Assembly (NCBI GenBank): GCA_000827205.1 | Contig: KN832560.1 | Location: 1,307,442 to 1,371,441 of the forward strand | Length of the DNA: 64,000 nucleotides | Direction: 5' to 3' | Origin: Plicaturopsis crispa FD-325 SS-3 | Lineage: Eukaryota; Basidiomycota; Agaricomycetes; Amylocorticiales; Amylocorticiaceae | Shown here: in pieces, positions 1-9,440 of the stretch | How positions within the stretch are numbered: position 1 is the first letter of the stretch | Layout: each line of letters opens with the position of its first letter | The notes under the pieces: generated by a model | Databases searched by the model: none | What the model saw: only the letters and a program-made list of their open reading frames with translations | Told to the model about the DNA's origin: nothing | Translations under genes and position numbers: made by a program

Positions 1-453
1 CAGCACAATGCTTTAGAGGCGCGAGCGATCTGGGGGATTACAGATGGCTCTGAATGAGAGGGTGTTTATGTCTGTTCGACATTATGGATCAGTATTTCAT
101 ATCGGCGCCTGCGAGCGGTGACACAAAAGACTTGCCTGATACCTTTGGAGGATTCCGCAGAGATAATAAGGGCGTGAATAGGAGCAATCACAACAATAGT
201 ACTGAGCAGAATGATGTATGCTGATTCAGAGCGAGTCCGTACTAACAAATACACCTGCAATATCAGCGACTTCAAGCAAGCAAAATCATCAGTCTTTCGC
301 CTCTCTACCATGGATACTAGGAACTCACCCGATCTTAGAGAAAGGTCGAGGAAAGTTTTGGCTTCGACCATGATATCGATAGACGAGAGCAAGTCGCAGC
401 AGTGTCGCCGCACCGTGAGCGTCAGTTGATCGGACCGCGAAATCACAATTGGG
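1..453 (-). repeat. Orphan 5' flank of a DUF6699-like gene cassette
   Basis: This stretch matches, in the same orientation, the sequences upstream of DUF6699-like copies B and C (around 10.9-11.4 kb and 13.3-13.8 kb), including the run from 'gttcgacattatggatcag' to a box reading 'gatcggaccgcgaaatca'. In the other copies the flank lies just upstream of a minus-strand gene. Here the gene body would lie to the left of base 1, so a further family member is expected outside the window, or the flank was stranded by rearrangement. The similarity stops abruptly near 453. Confidence 0.75.
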
Positions 454-1027
454 CAGAACATTAAGATTACCGGGGATATTTCGGAAAGTTTCCGAAATTC
501 GAAAAATCCCTCCAGGCCGATTCTGGTCAATTCATCTGGACGTATTTTTCTTGAAAGTTCCCTTCAGCCAAATCGTGCAGTAAATTCCTGGAGGACCAAT
601 GATCCACGCCTTTTCTTGATAAAAACCATTGAGTGGTTTCAGGTGCATTTTGCCTTGAGGGAAAATGAAGGTTATCCAGCTTGATCTAAAACATCTCATT
701 AATGTCTTAAGCCACATTTATGCAAAAATGCCTTCATAGATTTTGACCTTTATTGAGATTCAGCTAGATATGTATCAATTTCCATGGAGTGATTTCGCAC
801 ACAATATTCGTGGACCGGTTTTGGCCCTGAATTGGGTTCAAGACTTACACATATGTCGGGAAGAAATTACAGATTATAATGATTTTGAAAACGTCCACTT
901 CATTCGACACTGTAGTCTAGCGGCTCAGCGCATAGCGGATTTGGTATGGTCCCTCGTAGGCGCTCGTTCGAACCGCCCTCGCTCGTATGCTTATATTTTT
1001 ACAGCCCCTCGCTATGGACTAATCGAC
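454..1027. other. AT-rich segment, candidate insertion next to the assembly gap
   Basis: No gene is supported here. The segment is clearly more AT-rich than its neighbours and begins exactly where the cassette flank loses similarity to its paralogues. In the other copy of this region the cassette flank runs almost directly into the cerato-platanin segment (13860-13884), whereas here the two are separated by this segment plus the gap, about 1.29 kb in all. That is what an insertion would look like. A tRNA-like stretch with A-box-like and B-box-like motifs sits near its right end (about 912-985). Confidence 0.45.
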
Positions 1028-1744
1028 NNNNNNNNNNNNNNNNNNNNNNNNNNNNNNNNNNNNNNNNNNNNNNNNNNNNNNNNNNNNNNNNNNNNNNNNN
1101 NNNNNNNNNNNNNNNNNNNNNNNNNNNNNNNNNNNNNNNNNNNNNNNNNNNNNNNNNNNNNNNNNNNNNNNNNNNNNNNNNNNNNNNNNNNNNNNNNNNN
1201 NNNNNNNNNNNNNNNNNNNNNNNNNNNNNNNNNNNNNNNNNNNNNNNNNNNNNNNNNNNNNNNNNNNNNNNNNNNNNNNNNNNNNNNNNNNNNNNNNNNN
1301 NNNNNNNNNNNNNNNNNNNNNNNNNNNNNNNNNNNNNNNNNNNNNNNNNNNNNNNNNNNNNNNNNNNNNNNNNNNNNNNNNNNNNNNNNNNNNNNNNNNN
1401 NNNNNNNNNNNNNNNNNNNNNNNNNNNNNNNNNNNNNNNNNNNNNNNNNNNNNNNNNNNNNNNNNNNNNNNNNNNNNNNNNNNNNNNNNNNNNNNNNNNN
1501 NNNNNNNNNNNNNNNNNNNNNNNNNNNNNNNNNNNNNNNNNNNNNNNNNNNNNNNNNNNNNNNNNNNNNNNNNNNNNNNNNNNNNNNNNNNNNNNNNNNN
1601 NNNNNNNNNNNNNNNNNNNNNNNNNNNNNNNNNNNNNNNNNNNNNNNNNNNNNNNNNNNNNNNNNNNNNNNNNNNNNNNNNNNNNNNNNNNNNNNNNNNN
1701 NNNNNNNNNNNNNNNNNNNNNNNNNNNNNNNNNNNNNNNNNNNN
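1028..1744. other. Assembly gap (717 N)
   Basis: A run of 717 undetermined bases. Apparent long open frames through it are artefacts. Its position between duplicated sequences suggests repeats that defeated assembly. Confidence 1.
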
Positions 1745-2271
1745 TCAAGAGGAGACCGTACATCCATCCTTCGACTATTATACGCTGGCTAGACACGGGC
1801 ACGGGACTTCAACGACCGGGACGCGACTCAGATTCGCTGCCGTAGGAGTTACCTGGCGCTAAGAGCAATACGGGGAGGGCAATCTGGGGAACGAAAGGCT
1901 GCAGCTCGATGAGAGCTCAGAGCTGGCGTAGGCCATGGTCATGTTAAGTTCGTGGTGCGGCGCGGCAATCAGCATTTCTGCAACGATGTTAACGCTGACT
2001 TCAAGTCCGAGTAGCCTCATGCCGTTATGCATACGACGCATACGTTGTGTGTACAAACGACACAAAAAGTGCGGCAAAGCCGAAATATGGTGTCCAAATT
2101 GTCCATCACAAAAGTCCAAGTCCAAGTCCAAGTCCGAAGCAACCCTACTTATACACCCACATACGCCGCTAACTCTCGTCCACCGCTATTACTCTGTGAC
2201 GAGACACTGATTAGTGGCTGAGGTATGCGAAAATCGAATGAAACTTGCCTTTGCATCGTCTTAACCTGCGT

Positions 2272-2703
2272 TTACAGTCCACACACCGACTTGTCCACTT
2301 GTGCCACGTCCGCCTGCACGATCCCGCGTCGCCTCCCAGCCCATTCGTCAATGCATTCATCGCCTCCAGTGACAAGTTGAACCCATCCTCGGCATGGTCG
2401 ATTGCCAGCACATTGATGCTCGTCTGGTTCCCGCTGTCGCTCGTGTACGAGCTTCCAGCACGTCCCACAGCTCGCCGAGTTCCATCCCCCAATTGCTGCA
2501 GCGCCGCCGATGTATGGGTCCGAGGGGAGCCCTCCGAACGTGTGGTACTTGGACTCGAGGCCGTGCGAGCCGTCAGAGCACGCGACGGTGTCGAGCGAGG
2601 TCGACGCGACGTCATAGGTGCCGTCCCAGGATATCTGGTCGGCGACTGCGAAGGCGGGGAGGAGGAACACGGCGAGGGCAGCGGCGAAAAATGTGGATTT
2701 CAT
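2272..2703 (-). CDS. Cerato-platanin family protein with a frame-shifted central segment
   Basis: Small secreted protein of the cerato-platanin family, which in fungi are cell-wall-associated or secreted proteins with expansin-like folds that act in growth and can elicit plant responses. The open frame encodes 143 residues: a signal peptide (about 1-21), a normal N-terminal half through the CGTCWKL motif (residues 79-85), an altered segment (86-126) and the normal C-terminal 17 residues ending SVCGL. Against the intact copy at 14585-15019, this gene lacks two bases near 2449 and one base near 2324. The two deletions cancel, so the frame stays open but about 41 residues are read in another frame, replacing the conserved core and adding three cysteines. 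It may be a decayed gene that is still open, a sequencing artefact, or a new protein. The family assignment is firm; function is doubtful. Confidence 0.75.
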   Translation of the reverse strand: MKSTFFAAALAVFLLPAFAVADQISWDGTYDVASTSLDTVACSDGSHGLESKYHTFGGLPSDPYIGGAAAIGGWNSASCGTCWKLVHERQREPDEHQCAGNRPCRGWVQLVTGGDECIDEWAGRRRGIVQADVAQVDKSVCGL

Positions 2704-2800
2704 GATGATCTCGTGAGTAGACTTGTTGCGTAGGATATAGGATCTGGGTTAGGGGAGAACTGACGACGAGTGGATAATGAACAGGACTTGAATGTACCAG

Positions 2801-2810
2801 CCTTTATAGA
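2801..2810 (-). promoter_or_regulatory. TATA box of cerato-platanin copy 1
   Basis: On the minus strand this reads TCTATAAAGG, about 100 bp upstream of the start codon. The same box occurs at matching distance in the other two cerato-platanin genes of the window. Confidence 0.6.
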
Positions 2811-2866
2811 GCATTACAGTCATCGCATATACCAATTATTTGCGGCTTGGGCATCGTCGAGCGATT

Positions 2867-3045
2867 TGGTAAAACCCGTCGTCGGTCTCGTCTATGGCGA
2901 GTACGTCGAAGTTGGTCTTATTCCCGCCAGCGCCCGAGTACGTGAGCTTCCAGCACGTCTAGCAGCTTGGGGAATCGTACTCTGTGATACGGACGCGCTA
3001 CCGATGTTCGGTAACGTGGGCAGCCAGTCGTAGGTGGTCGCGTCA
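2867..3045 (-). pseudogene. Cerato-platanin gene fragment (relic)
   Basis: This stretch aligns with the interior of the third cerato-platanin gene (about 16296-16480) at roughly 80-85% identity by eye, with small indels. It begins abruptly at the edge of the segmental duplication, lacks both gene ends, and has a TAG stop where the glycine codon of the conserved CGTC motif should be. Weak similarity may continue to about 3090. It is therefore a truncated, decayed copy of a cerato-platanin different from its immediate neighbour. Confidence 0.8.
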
Positions 3046-4984
3046 CAATTGCGCGTGTGTACCGGACTCCAAGATTCGGTGTCGACTATTTCGCGTCGTC
3101 TGCTTGTTGTCGTCGAACGGACGTCGCACTGATCAGGATCAGCAGTGGTTCAGGAAAGCACATGGCCGCGCTCGGGGACGCCGCATTATAGTAGTATGTC
3201 ATATTCACTTCTCACTAGATCGCATCGCTGAAACGACTTGCTTGCATGCCTCTTCTCCACAGGGCACGGCGTGGCGACAACGGAGATGTGCAGGCCCAGT
3301 CTGCGTCTACAGCAAGCCAAGGCGGCGGAGGCGCGATACGTGATCGCGCAAGCAACACCGAATTACGAACGTACAACGAAAACAGTTTAGCCGGAGATAT
3401 TGGCATTGCATTTGCACTCGTCATGCCGCCGCTCGGAGCCGAAGGTGCTTCGATATCCAGGTATATAAGGTGAGCATTTCAGTGTCTTGTCCTCCCTCCG
3501 CTTGCCATGCTGGATGCCGATGTACGGGCCTTCGTTGTTGATATTTTGCCTGCTGATGTTGGGCGTATCCTTCACAGCTCCATCGACGGGCCGGAGAAGA
3601 GGCTGACATCTACGGCGCGAGTAAAAACGTGCGCTCATATAGTTTCGGGTGCGCTCGCGGTCTGACTAGTTTGCAGACAGGGTCGAACCTTCCTTGATAT
3701 GCTCCCTCAGCATACCGTCGATTACACAAGGGCACTGCACGGAGTTTCCCATATCGGCGGCTACGATAGTCGCAGAAACGAGTAACTATGAAAATGACAT
3801 GCGTCAGTGCATTGTGTTCAAGTCTTCGTTGAAAAACGCCTGATTCCCACTGATCACGCAGATTGTTCTGTGGCCTCTTTAGGTGCTGTTGCACTCGCTA
3901 GAAGCACGACGCTGGCGTTGGCGAGCAACCTGCGGTTAGTCGTGTAGATTATGTGCGGGTGTCGATGGTGCTCATAAAAGTTCCCTCCAGTCGAGGCGCC
4001 GCACGGCTGGAGGCCGACGGCGTCATGGCGCCATGGCGCCATGCCTGGTGCCCAGGGACAAGCACCCTCTTTCTTTGTGGAAAGAAGCACGGCGTCGTCT
4101 GCGTTGGGCGCTCCCCCTCAGCGGGCGGCGCACGCACGCGGGTCTTTGAGGGTTTCGGTATTGTCCTTAAATTGCGCGGGCGCTCGACGGCTTTTGCGGT
4201 GTTTGGGATGTGCCCTCGTTGTAGGTGGCAATTCTGTCGCCCGGGTGGTTTCGTTGTCCGGCGCGCGCACCGTGTCCTATTGCGGGAGAATACCTCGTGC
4301 TCGAGGAAGAGGTCAGAGGAATGATCGACGTCATCCGCTGTATGGCGCTCTCCTGCGAGACGCGAGACTCGGTGCCCTCTGCGAATTCACGCATGCGACG
4401 CGGCAGAAGGCGCAAAGTCTGTTGCGGCCCTCGCATGTTTGCGTTGTCCGGCGGCGACTGACTTGCCCGGTTTCAGGACGTTGTGGTCAAGAAGGCGGTC
4501 CCCGCACCGCGTGTCGCTGCTGGTCCGGTTTCGTGCGCAGCTTGAAACCTAGACCGCAAGGTGAGAAGCGCACCCACGACTGCGAGTACGTAGATGACAG
4601 ATGTCTTCGCTGTGCAGAGCAGGCATGTAATCAGAAACGGAATGCAGTACACTTGTCTACGCACATCTCCACAACGTTTATGCGAATGGATGTCTGACTT
4701 AAAATCAGAGTGGTCCAGGGGAACGATAATTGTATATTTGAGTTCACTACTACACGCAAAGTATCTCAGACCGTTCGCCTTTTTGACCGCGCGAAGCCTG
4801 GCCGTAGATGAGATCGATGAGATGCGGTCCTTCGTCGAGTGCAAACACGTACGTGTCTCCATCCTTCAAATCAGTCAAATCCAACAGATGCGACGGTGTT
4901 CTTCAAAGAGTACAGGACAGAGGCACTCGAGAATGCATCGCGAGCCTCGCAATAGCATCCCCGTGGATCGCGTATCCTGCAGAC
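3046..4984. other. No gene recognised
   Basis: Several open frames of 60-218 codons exist on both strands, but none shows a recognisable motif, a convincing start context or paired splice signals. A short palindromic stretch of repeated GGCGCCAT lies near 4024-4041. Confidence 0.5.
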
Positions 4985-5680
4985 GCGCCTGCGAACAAGA
5001 ACGAAAATTAGCAAAAATCATCGCAGCCCATCAAAATCTGCTCTGACCGGCGAACACGTCGGTCGCCCGCCTCGAAACCTTCCACGTAGGACGGCATAGG
5101 TATTTCCAATATAGACCCGGTACAGCTAAGTACCGCCAACAAGAATGAAAATTGTCTTGCGACACGAAAATCGCCGTCGCCCACGAAGATCGGCTCTGAC
5201 CGAAAGACGCGCACGCCGTTCGCATCGATTCAACGCACGTAGCATGGAATAGGGATCCCTCATGGAGGGCCGATGCATAGAAGCACCGCCGATTAAAAGT
5301 GAAAATCGCCTACTCCGCGAAAAATTCGTCACCGCCCGCCCCCATATATGCTCTGACCAGTGACAGGCGAACGCATCCGCCGCCTGCCTCGAAACGTCGC
5401 ACGCAGCACGGCGCGGGTATCCATGGAAGGCCAGTGCACACAACGGCCGCCGAAGAAAAATAAAAATTGCCGTAAAACACGAAAAATCATGGCCGCCCAC
5501 GAAAATCTGCTCTGACCGGCCAACGCACCGACCGCTCGCTTTAAAATAAGAAACGAGGCATGGAATGGGTGTTCCCCATTGAGGACCGGTGCACAGAAGT
5601 ACCGCCGACGACAAACGAAAATCGCTTCGAGACGCGAAAATCATCCTTCGGCCGCGAGAACAAACGCGCGCGACTAGACA
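4985..5680. repeat. Degenerate tandem repeat, about four and a half units of 153-159 bp
   Basis: The anchor CTCTGACC recurs at 5041, 5194, 5351 and 5510 (spacings 153, 157 and 159). Each unit also holds a block like 'gtgcacagaagtaccgccga', then an A-rich GAAAATCG block, then a GCCCACGAAAATC-like block. The units are well diverged, so the array is old. It lies directly downstream of the truncated kinase gene. Confidence 0.8.
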
Positions 5681-5814
5681 AGAACGCACGGGGGGAGAGT
5701 GGCACCTACAACACAGAAGCGTTCCCCAGCGAAGGCGAGCGATCCCGCGAAGACTTGCCGTAAAATGGCGAAAACGCCGACAAGCACGACGCACGCCGTG
5801 CCTAGCGACGGTGC

Positions 5815-7303
5815 TCACCAGCATGGTCCTTCCACGCGCTCAGCATCCCGCTGCACGCCGTCGTGATCGTGTACGTCCTCGCCGAATGGCAGCCGCCGCG
5901 TCGCCATTCCGTAGAGCACAACGCCGCAGGCCCACGCATCGGTTTCGCGGCCGTCGTACGGCTGCCCAGGTATCACCAGCTCCGGCGCAGCATACGACTC
6001 GCTCCCACACCGAGTCGTAAGCGGTGCAGCCGGGTCGATGAACCGCGCAAACTCAAAGTCGGTGAGCTTGATTAGCGGGTACGGCGGCGGCGGGACGGGG
6101 TCGGAAGGTGCCGTCGTGAGCAAGATGTCTGTCGCTAATCGTCAGGTAGGGGTAATATAGCAGACAAAGGGAGGGGACGCACTCTCGAGCTTGATGTCGC
6201 GGTGGACGAGCCCGACGCCGTGCATCCAGGCGACGGCCTTGCAGATCTCGCTCCACATGCGGCGAACCGTTTGCTCGCCGCGGTTCGCGTGCACAGCGTC
6301 GGCGTTGACGAGGTCGAAGAGCTCGCTGCCGGGCAGGTGCTCCGGGACAAGGACATGGTGCGTAGGCGATGTGAATGCAGCGAGGTGAGCGACAATCATT
6401 GGATGCGAAATGTACTGCAGACGAAAAAATCAGCACAGTGGAAAAAGGGCATCTTTAGATCAGGGACTCACCCGCAGCACCTCGCCGACCTCGCGCACGA
6501 AGCTGACGCGGGTGCGGTTGTCTGATCGCGAGGTCATCTTCACCGCTACTAACCGACCGTTACCGCTTTCGGTGCGGACGACAACGCTCTCGCAGGGGAC
6601 GTCGCCGTCACGCTCGTACACGTACACGCGCGTCCGACGCTCGCATTGCGCTCGAGGCCGGGATTCCTCTCCTTGGTGACGGGCTGCGTCCCGTCGAGCG
6701 GCGTGACGGTCTTGCGGCGCATGCGTCTCGGGCGGGAGGGCAGCGCGTCGGCGGGCGCGAGCCAGACGGCGGAGAAGGTGCCCTGGCCGAGCACGCGGAT
6801 GAGCTTCAATGTGAGTGGTGGATCCGGATCGGCGATGACGGTGCCTGGTCCCAGGACGAACGCAGGCTTCACATCAGGTGGACGCGGCGTGATCTCGGAC
6901 TCGCTTGGGGGGACCGGAGGCGTCGATCGATGGGGGATATGGGCGAGGGTGTGCGGTCGAGATCGGGGGCGACTTCGCCGTGGCGAAGAGACGTGTGTCG
7001 AGAGGGGAAGAGGCGTGAAAGGAGATGGGGTGGTGAGCGGGATCGAGAGGCCGGACGAGAGGGGTTGTATATACTTGGCGGCAGGGTGGGGCGGGTGTCG
7101 ATAGGCGAGGGTATAGCGAAGAAATCGGTGTCCAGCGAGGGCATCTTTCGCGGAGGCGGGCTTGTCTCGTACGAGGACGAGAAGAATGCGTCCGTCTTGG
7201 AAGACGTAGGCGGGGAAGTCGGCGGGGATTCATTGAAAAAGGTGGATGCGAGCGACGAGCTGCTGTGATTACTCAGCTGTGAGCGTGCCGACGAGGAGGA
7301 CAC
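5815..7303 (-). pseudogene. Serine/threonine protein kinase, apparently broken
   Basis: A Ser/Thr kinase of a type common in agaricomycetes, with a long Ser/Pro-rich N-terminus. Visible landmarks in order: glycine loop GQGTFSAVWLA (near 6770), VAVK lysine (near 6540), HRDIKLEN catalytic loop split by a 53-bp intron (near 6190), DFE in place of the usual DFG (near 6040), and GSESYAAPEL with a DAWACGVVLY segment. Problems: the reading frame changes near poly-C runs at about 6890-6930 and again between the glycine loop and VAVK with no intron to explain it; the C-lobe stops soon after subdomain IX, just before the tandem repeat; and the first open segment has no ATG until 7144, being in frame with the stop codon of the gene upstream. 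It may be a pseudogene, or its frame breaks may be assembly errors. Confidence 0.6.
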
Positions 7304-7315
7304 ACCATTTTTCCG

Positions 7316-8592
7316 TCAATTTGCGCCGATCGCTGTTTCATGAGAATGCAGCACGAACGCGGCTGGCATGTCGATGCCAAATCTCTGCACGATATACGCG
7401 TCATCTCGGGCCAGACCCCCAAAATATATGTTACGGGCTAGCCAATCGAGCCGCCTCATAGCGGGCGAATGTTTGAGCAAGGATGAGGCGGGTTCTCCGT
7501 GGGCATCTTTCCGGGTGCGATTGGCTCGGTACGCGACTGTGCAGGCCGTGATTTCGAGCGGTGAAAGGGCCTGAACCTCCCCCTCGAGGACGGGAATGTA
7601 CAGGTCCGAGTAAATTTCATCAAGGACGTCGCCGCATGTGATGCCAATGCTGGCATCTTCTGGGTTGACCTGAATGACCCACGGGAGAGACCTACACACG
7701 ATATAGATCTTGCGTGTTCGGGGAAATGTTGCAGGGGACCGCAGGTACTCCGACCAGGCCTTTGCAGACACTTCGTGGGAGCAGCGCGCATACGACGAGG
7801 GAAATACTATCTCCCAGTCGATGCGATTTTGCTGCTGCGCCTCACCAGAAGGCGGGCATAGGAGAGGATTCAAGTCCAGACTTGTATCGACATGGTGAAG
7901 GAGTATCGGTTTGAGAACTGGACCATCTACACGTTCATTCAGTGACAAGGTTCGCATGTTATAGTGAGTTAGAGGGACGAACGACCCGGTCCAGCTAACC
8001 AATGATCGACGATGGCATCCTTGAATGCATCCCGAGAGTGATCCGGCTGATGTGTCCAAGGCCGTAGTAGAGGTGAGCCGGATCGCCGAATAGGCAGTTT
8101 CGCGACAGGTCGGGTGGTCCTCCCTGAAGGAAGCAGCCGTTGCTCATGTGTGTAGTCGAAGAGGGACGCTGATCTCCCGCCGATGGGAGAAGCAGGACCT
8201 CGGACTGCGATGAGATATGTCTCGAAACCTTGTCGCCCTACATTAATCTCATGCCGAAATGGCCGCTTGTCATGCGTCATCAGGTCGTTTTCGTCTGTTG
8301 TGGCACTGGTAGAAACTACCGGCTCATTATCGTGCCTTCTTAGGTGGGATGGTCTGGGGAGAGGGACCGACTTTGTGATGCGCGCGTGAGGACCATAGTA
8401 ATCTTCCCGTGACGTTTGCGGGCGCGCGAGCTTTTCGAACCGGGAGGTGATGTCCGAGATGGGGTCTGCTTGACGTTCAGGCTGCTCTCGCAAATGCCGT
8501 GCGGGGTCTGGGATAGTAGTGCGAAGGATGGATGGGCCCGGCTCCGCTTGTCGATGATTTGGCCGAGACGAGCTAGAGGCGAGGGTACTCAT
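7316..8592 (-). CDS. DUF6699-like protein, copy A
   Basis: Member of a fungal family of unknown function that I recognise as DUF6699. Two exons (8592-7986 and 7926-7316) join in frame to give 405 residues. The N-terminal half is a low-complexity tail with two short conserved motifs, PGPSILR and RFEKLARPQTSREDYYGP. The C-terminal half is the folded domain, with SYARCSH, SPATFPR, a CGDVLDEIY motif and a terminal FGGLxRDDAY motif. No signal peptide or membrane segment is seen. The phase-1 intron sits at the tail-domain junction, as in all five copies here. The stop codon lies 13 bp from the first open codon of the kinase downstream. Function and cellular location are unknown. Confidence 0.8.
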
Positions 8593-9260
8593 GGTCAGAA
8601 TAGGTTTTCGATGATAGCAATGGCAATGGATTGCTGGGCTGATGCGTATCAACGACGTGATATGCCAAGGTTGATTGTGGGCTGTCAAAAGGCATTCTGA
8701 ACATAGGTCTTCCTTGAGGATCCTAGATTTAAACATACGTACGTGTTGCAGAAATTGACCGACGTGATATCGAACCCTGTGCATATATGTGCCAGAACGT
8801 GACGGAATGCTGTTTGACGAATGCGAGGGTTTGAAGCAGGGCGTTGGATGAAAGGTCGGCTGCATATGACTTTTAACCGTTGGGTGACTACAAAAGGCGC
8901 GATAGGCACAAAAGGCTTGCCTGGATGTTCCGGAAGGACGTGAGAGGGACGGAAGCATAATAATAGTATAGATGCAAAGTAATCCAGACAATAGCAGTGA
9001 GTAGCGTATGCGAATTGGAGTCGACCCAAAGCAGTCGGTAACAAATAACCTTGCACAATAAGCGGCAGCCGAAAAATCGTCAGTCTGCCTTATGCCATAA
9101 TGAGGAGATGTTCACGAGTGCTTACCTAGAGCACAATATCGGTACTGAGACGACAGTTTCGACAGCCTCAAGGAATGTGTAGCCAGGACAGTGTCGCACT
9201 GTGAGCGTCAATCAAGCGTCAATTGATCGGACCGCGAAATCACAATTGGGACTCGGACCC
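8593..9260 (-). repeat. 5' flank of copy A
   Basis: Related to the flanks of copies B and C and to the orphan flank at 1-453. The 'gatcggaccgcgaaatca' box is at 9225-9242. It probably holds the promoter of copy A. The remaining bases to 9440 hold nothing recognisable. Confidence 0.6.
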
Positions 9261-9440
9261 TTTTGCAAAGTGCATATTAGCCTGATGACGGACTGTCTAT
9301 ATGAAACAAAACTGAACAACAAGTACCAGCTAGAATTGCTATGCCAGACATCAAAACGCGCGACAGCTTTGTCTTCTGGCCCAGGACAGCGCGCAGTGAG
9401 AAGTGACAAAAGCTGGGGGTACACATCGAGGACGTACCGC

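Larger units (their letters stand above)
1747..2867. repeat. Segmental duplication, copy 1 (carries cerato-platanin copy 1)
   Basis: Colinear with 13884-15171. Both copies hold the same leading sequence, a short AAGTCC hexanucleotide array (four units here, three in copy 2), a cerato-platanin gene and its TATA-containing promoter. Copy 2 is longer mainly because of a 183-bp MITE. Similarity ends at 2867, where a fragment of a different cerato-platanin begins. The left limit is hidden by the gap. Confidence 0.9.

Noticed and set aside
66-530. 154-codon minus-strand frame at the left edge as a gene
   Set aside because: It lies within the repeated 5' flank, is not conserved as a frame in the other flanks (72 and 105 codons with breaks), and so is probably promoter or leader sequence.
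743-1845. Long open frames on both strands across the N run
   Set aside because: They are open only because undetermined bases contain no stops.
2245-2733. 162-codon plus-strand frame over cerato-platanin copy 1
   Set aside because: Antisense shadow of the real gene; the same shadow occurs over copy 2.
5126-5824. 232-codon minus-strand frame across the tandem repeat
   Set aside because: The frame only reflects repeated GC-rich units; residues repeat with the DNA period and show no domain.
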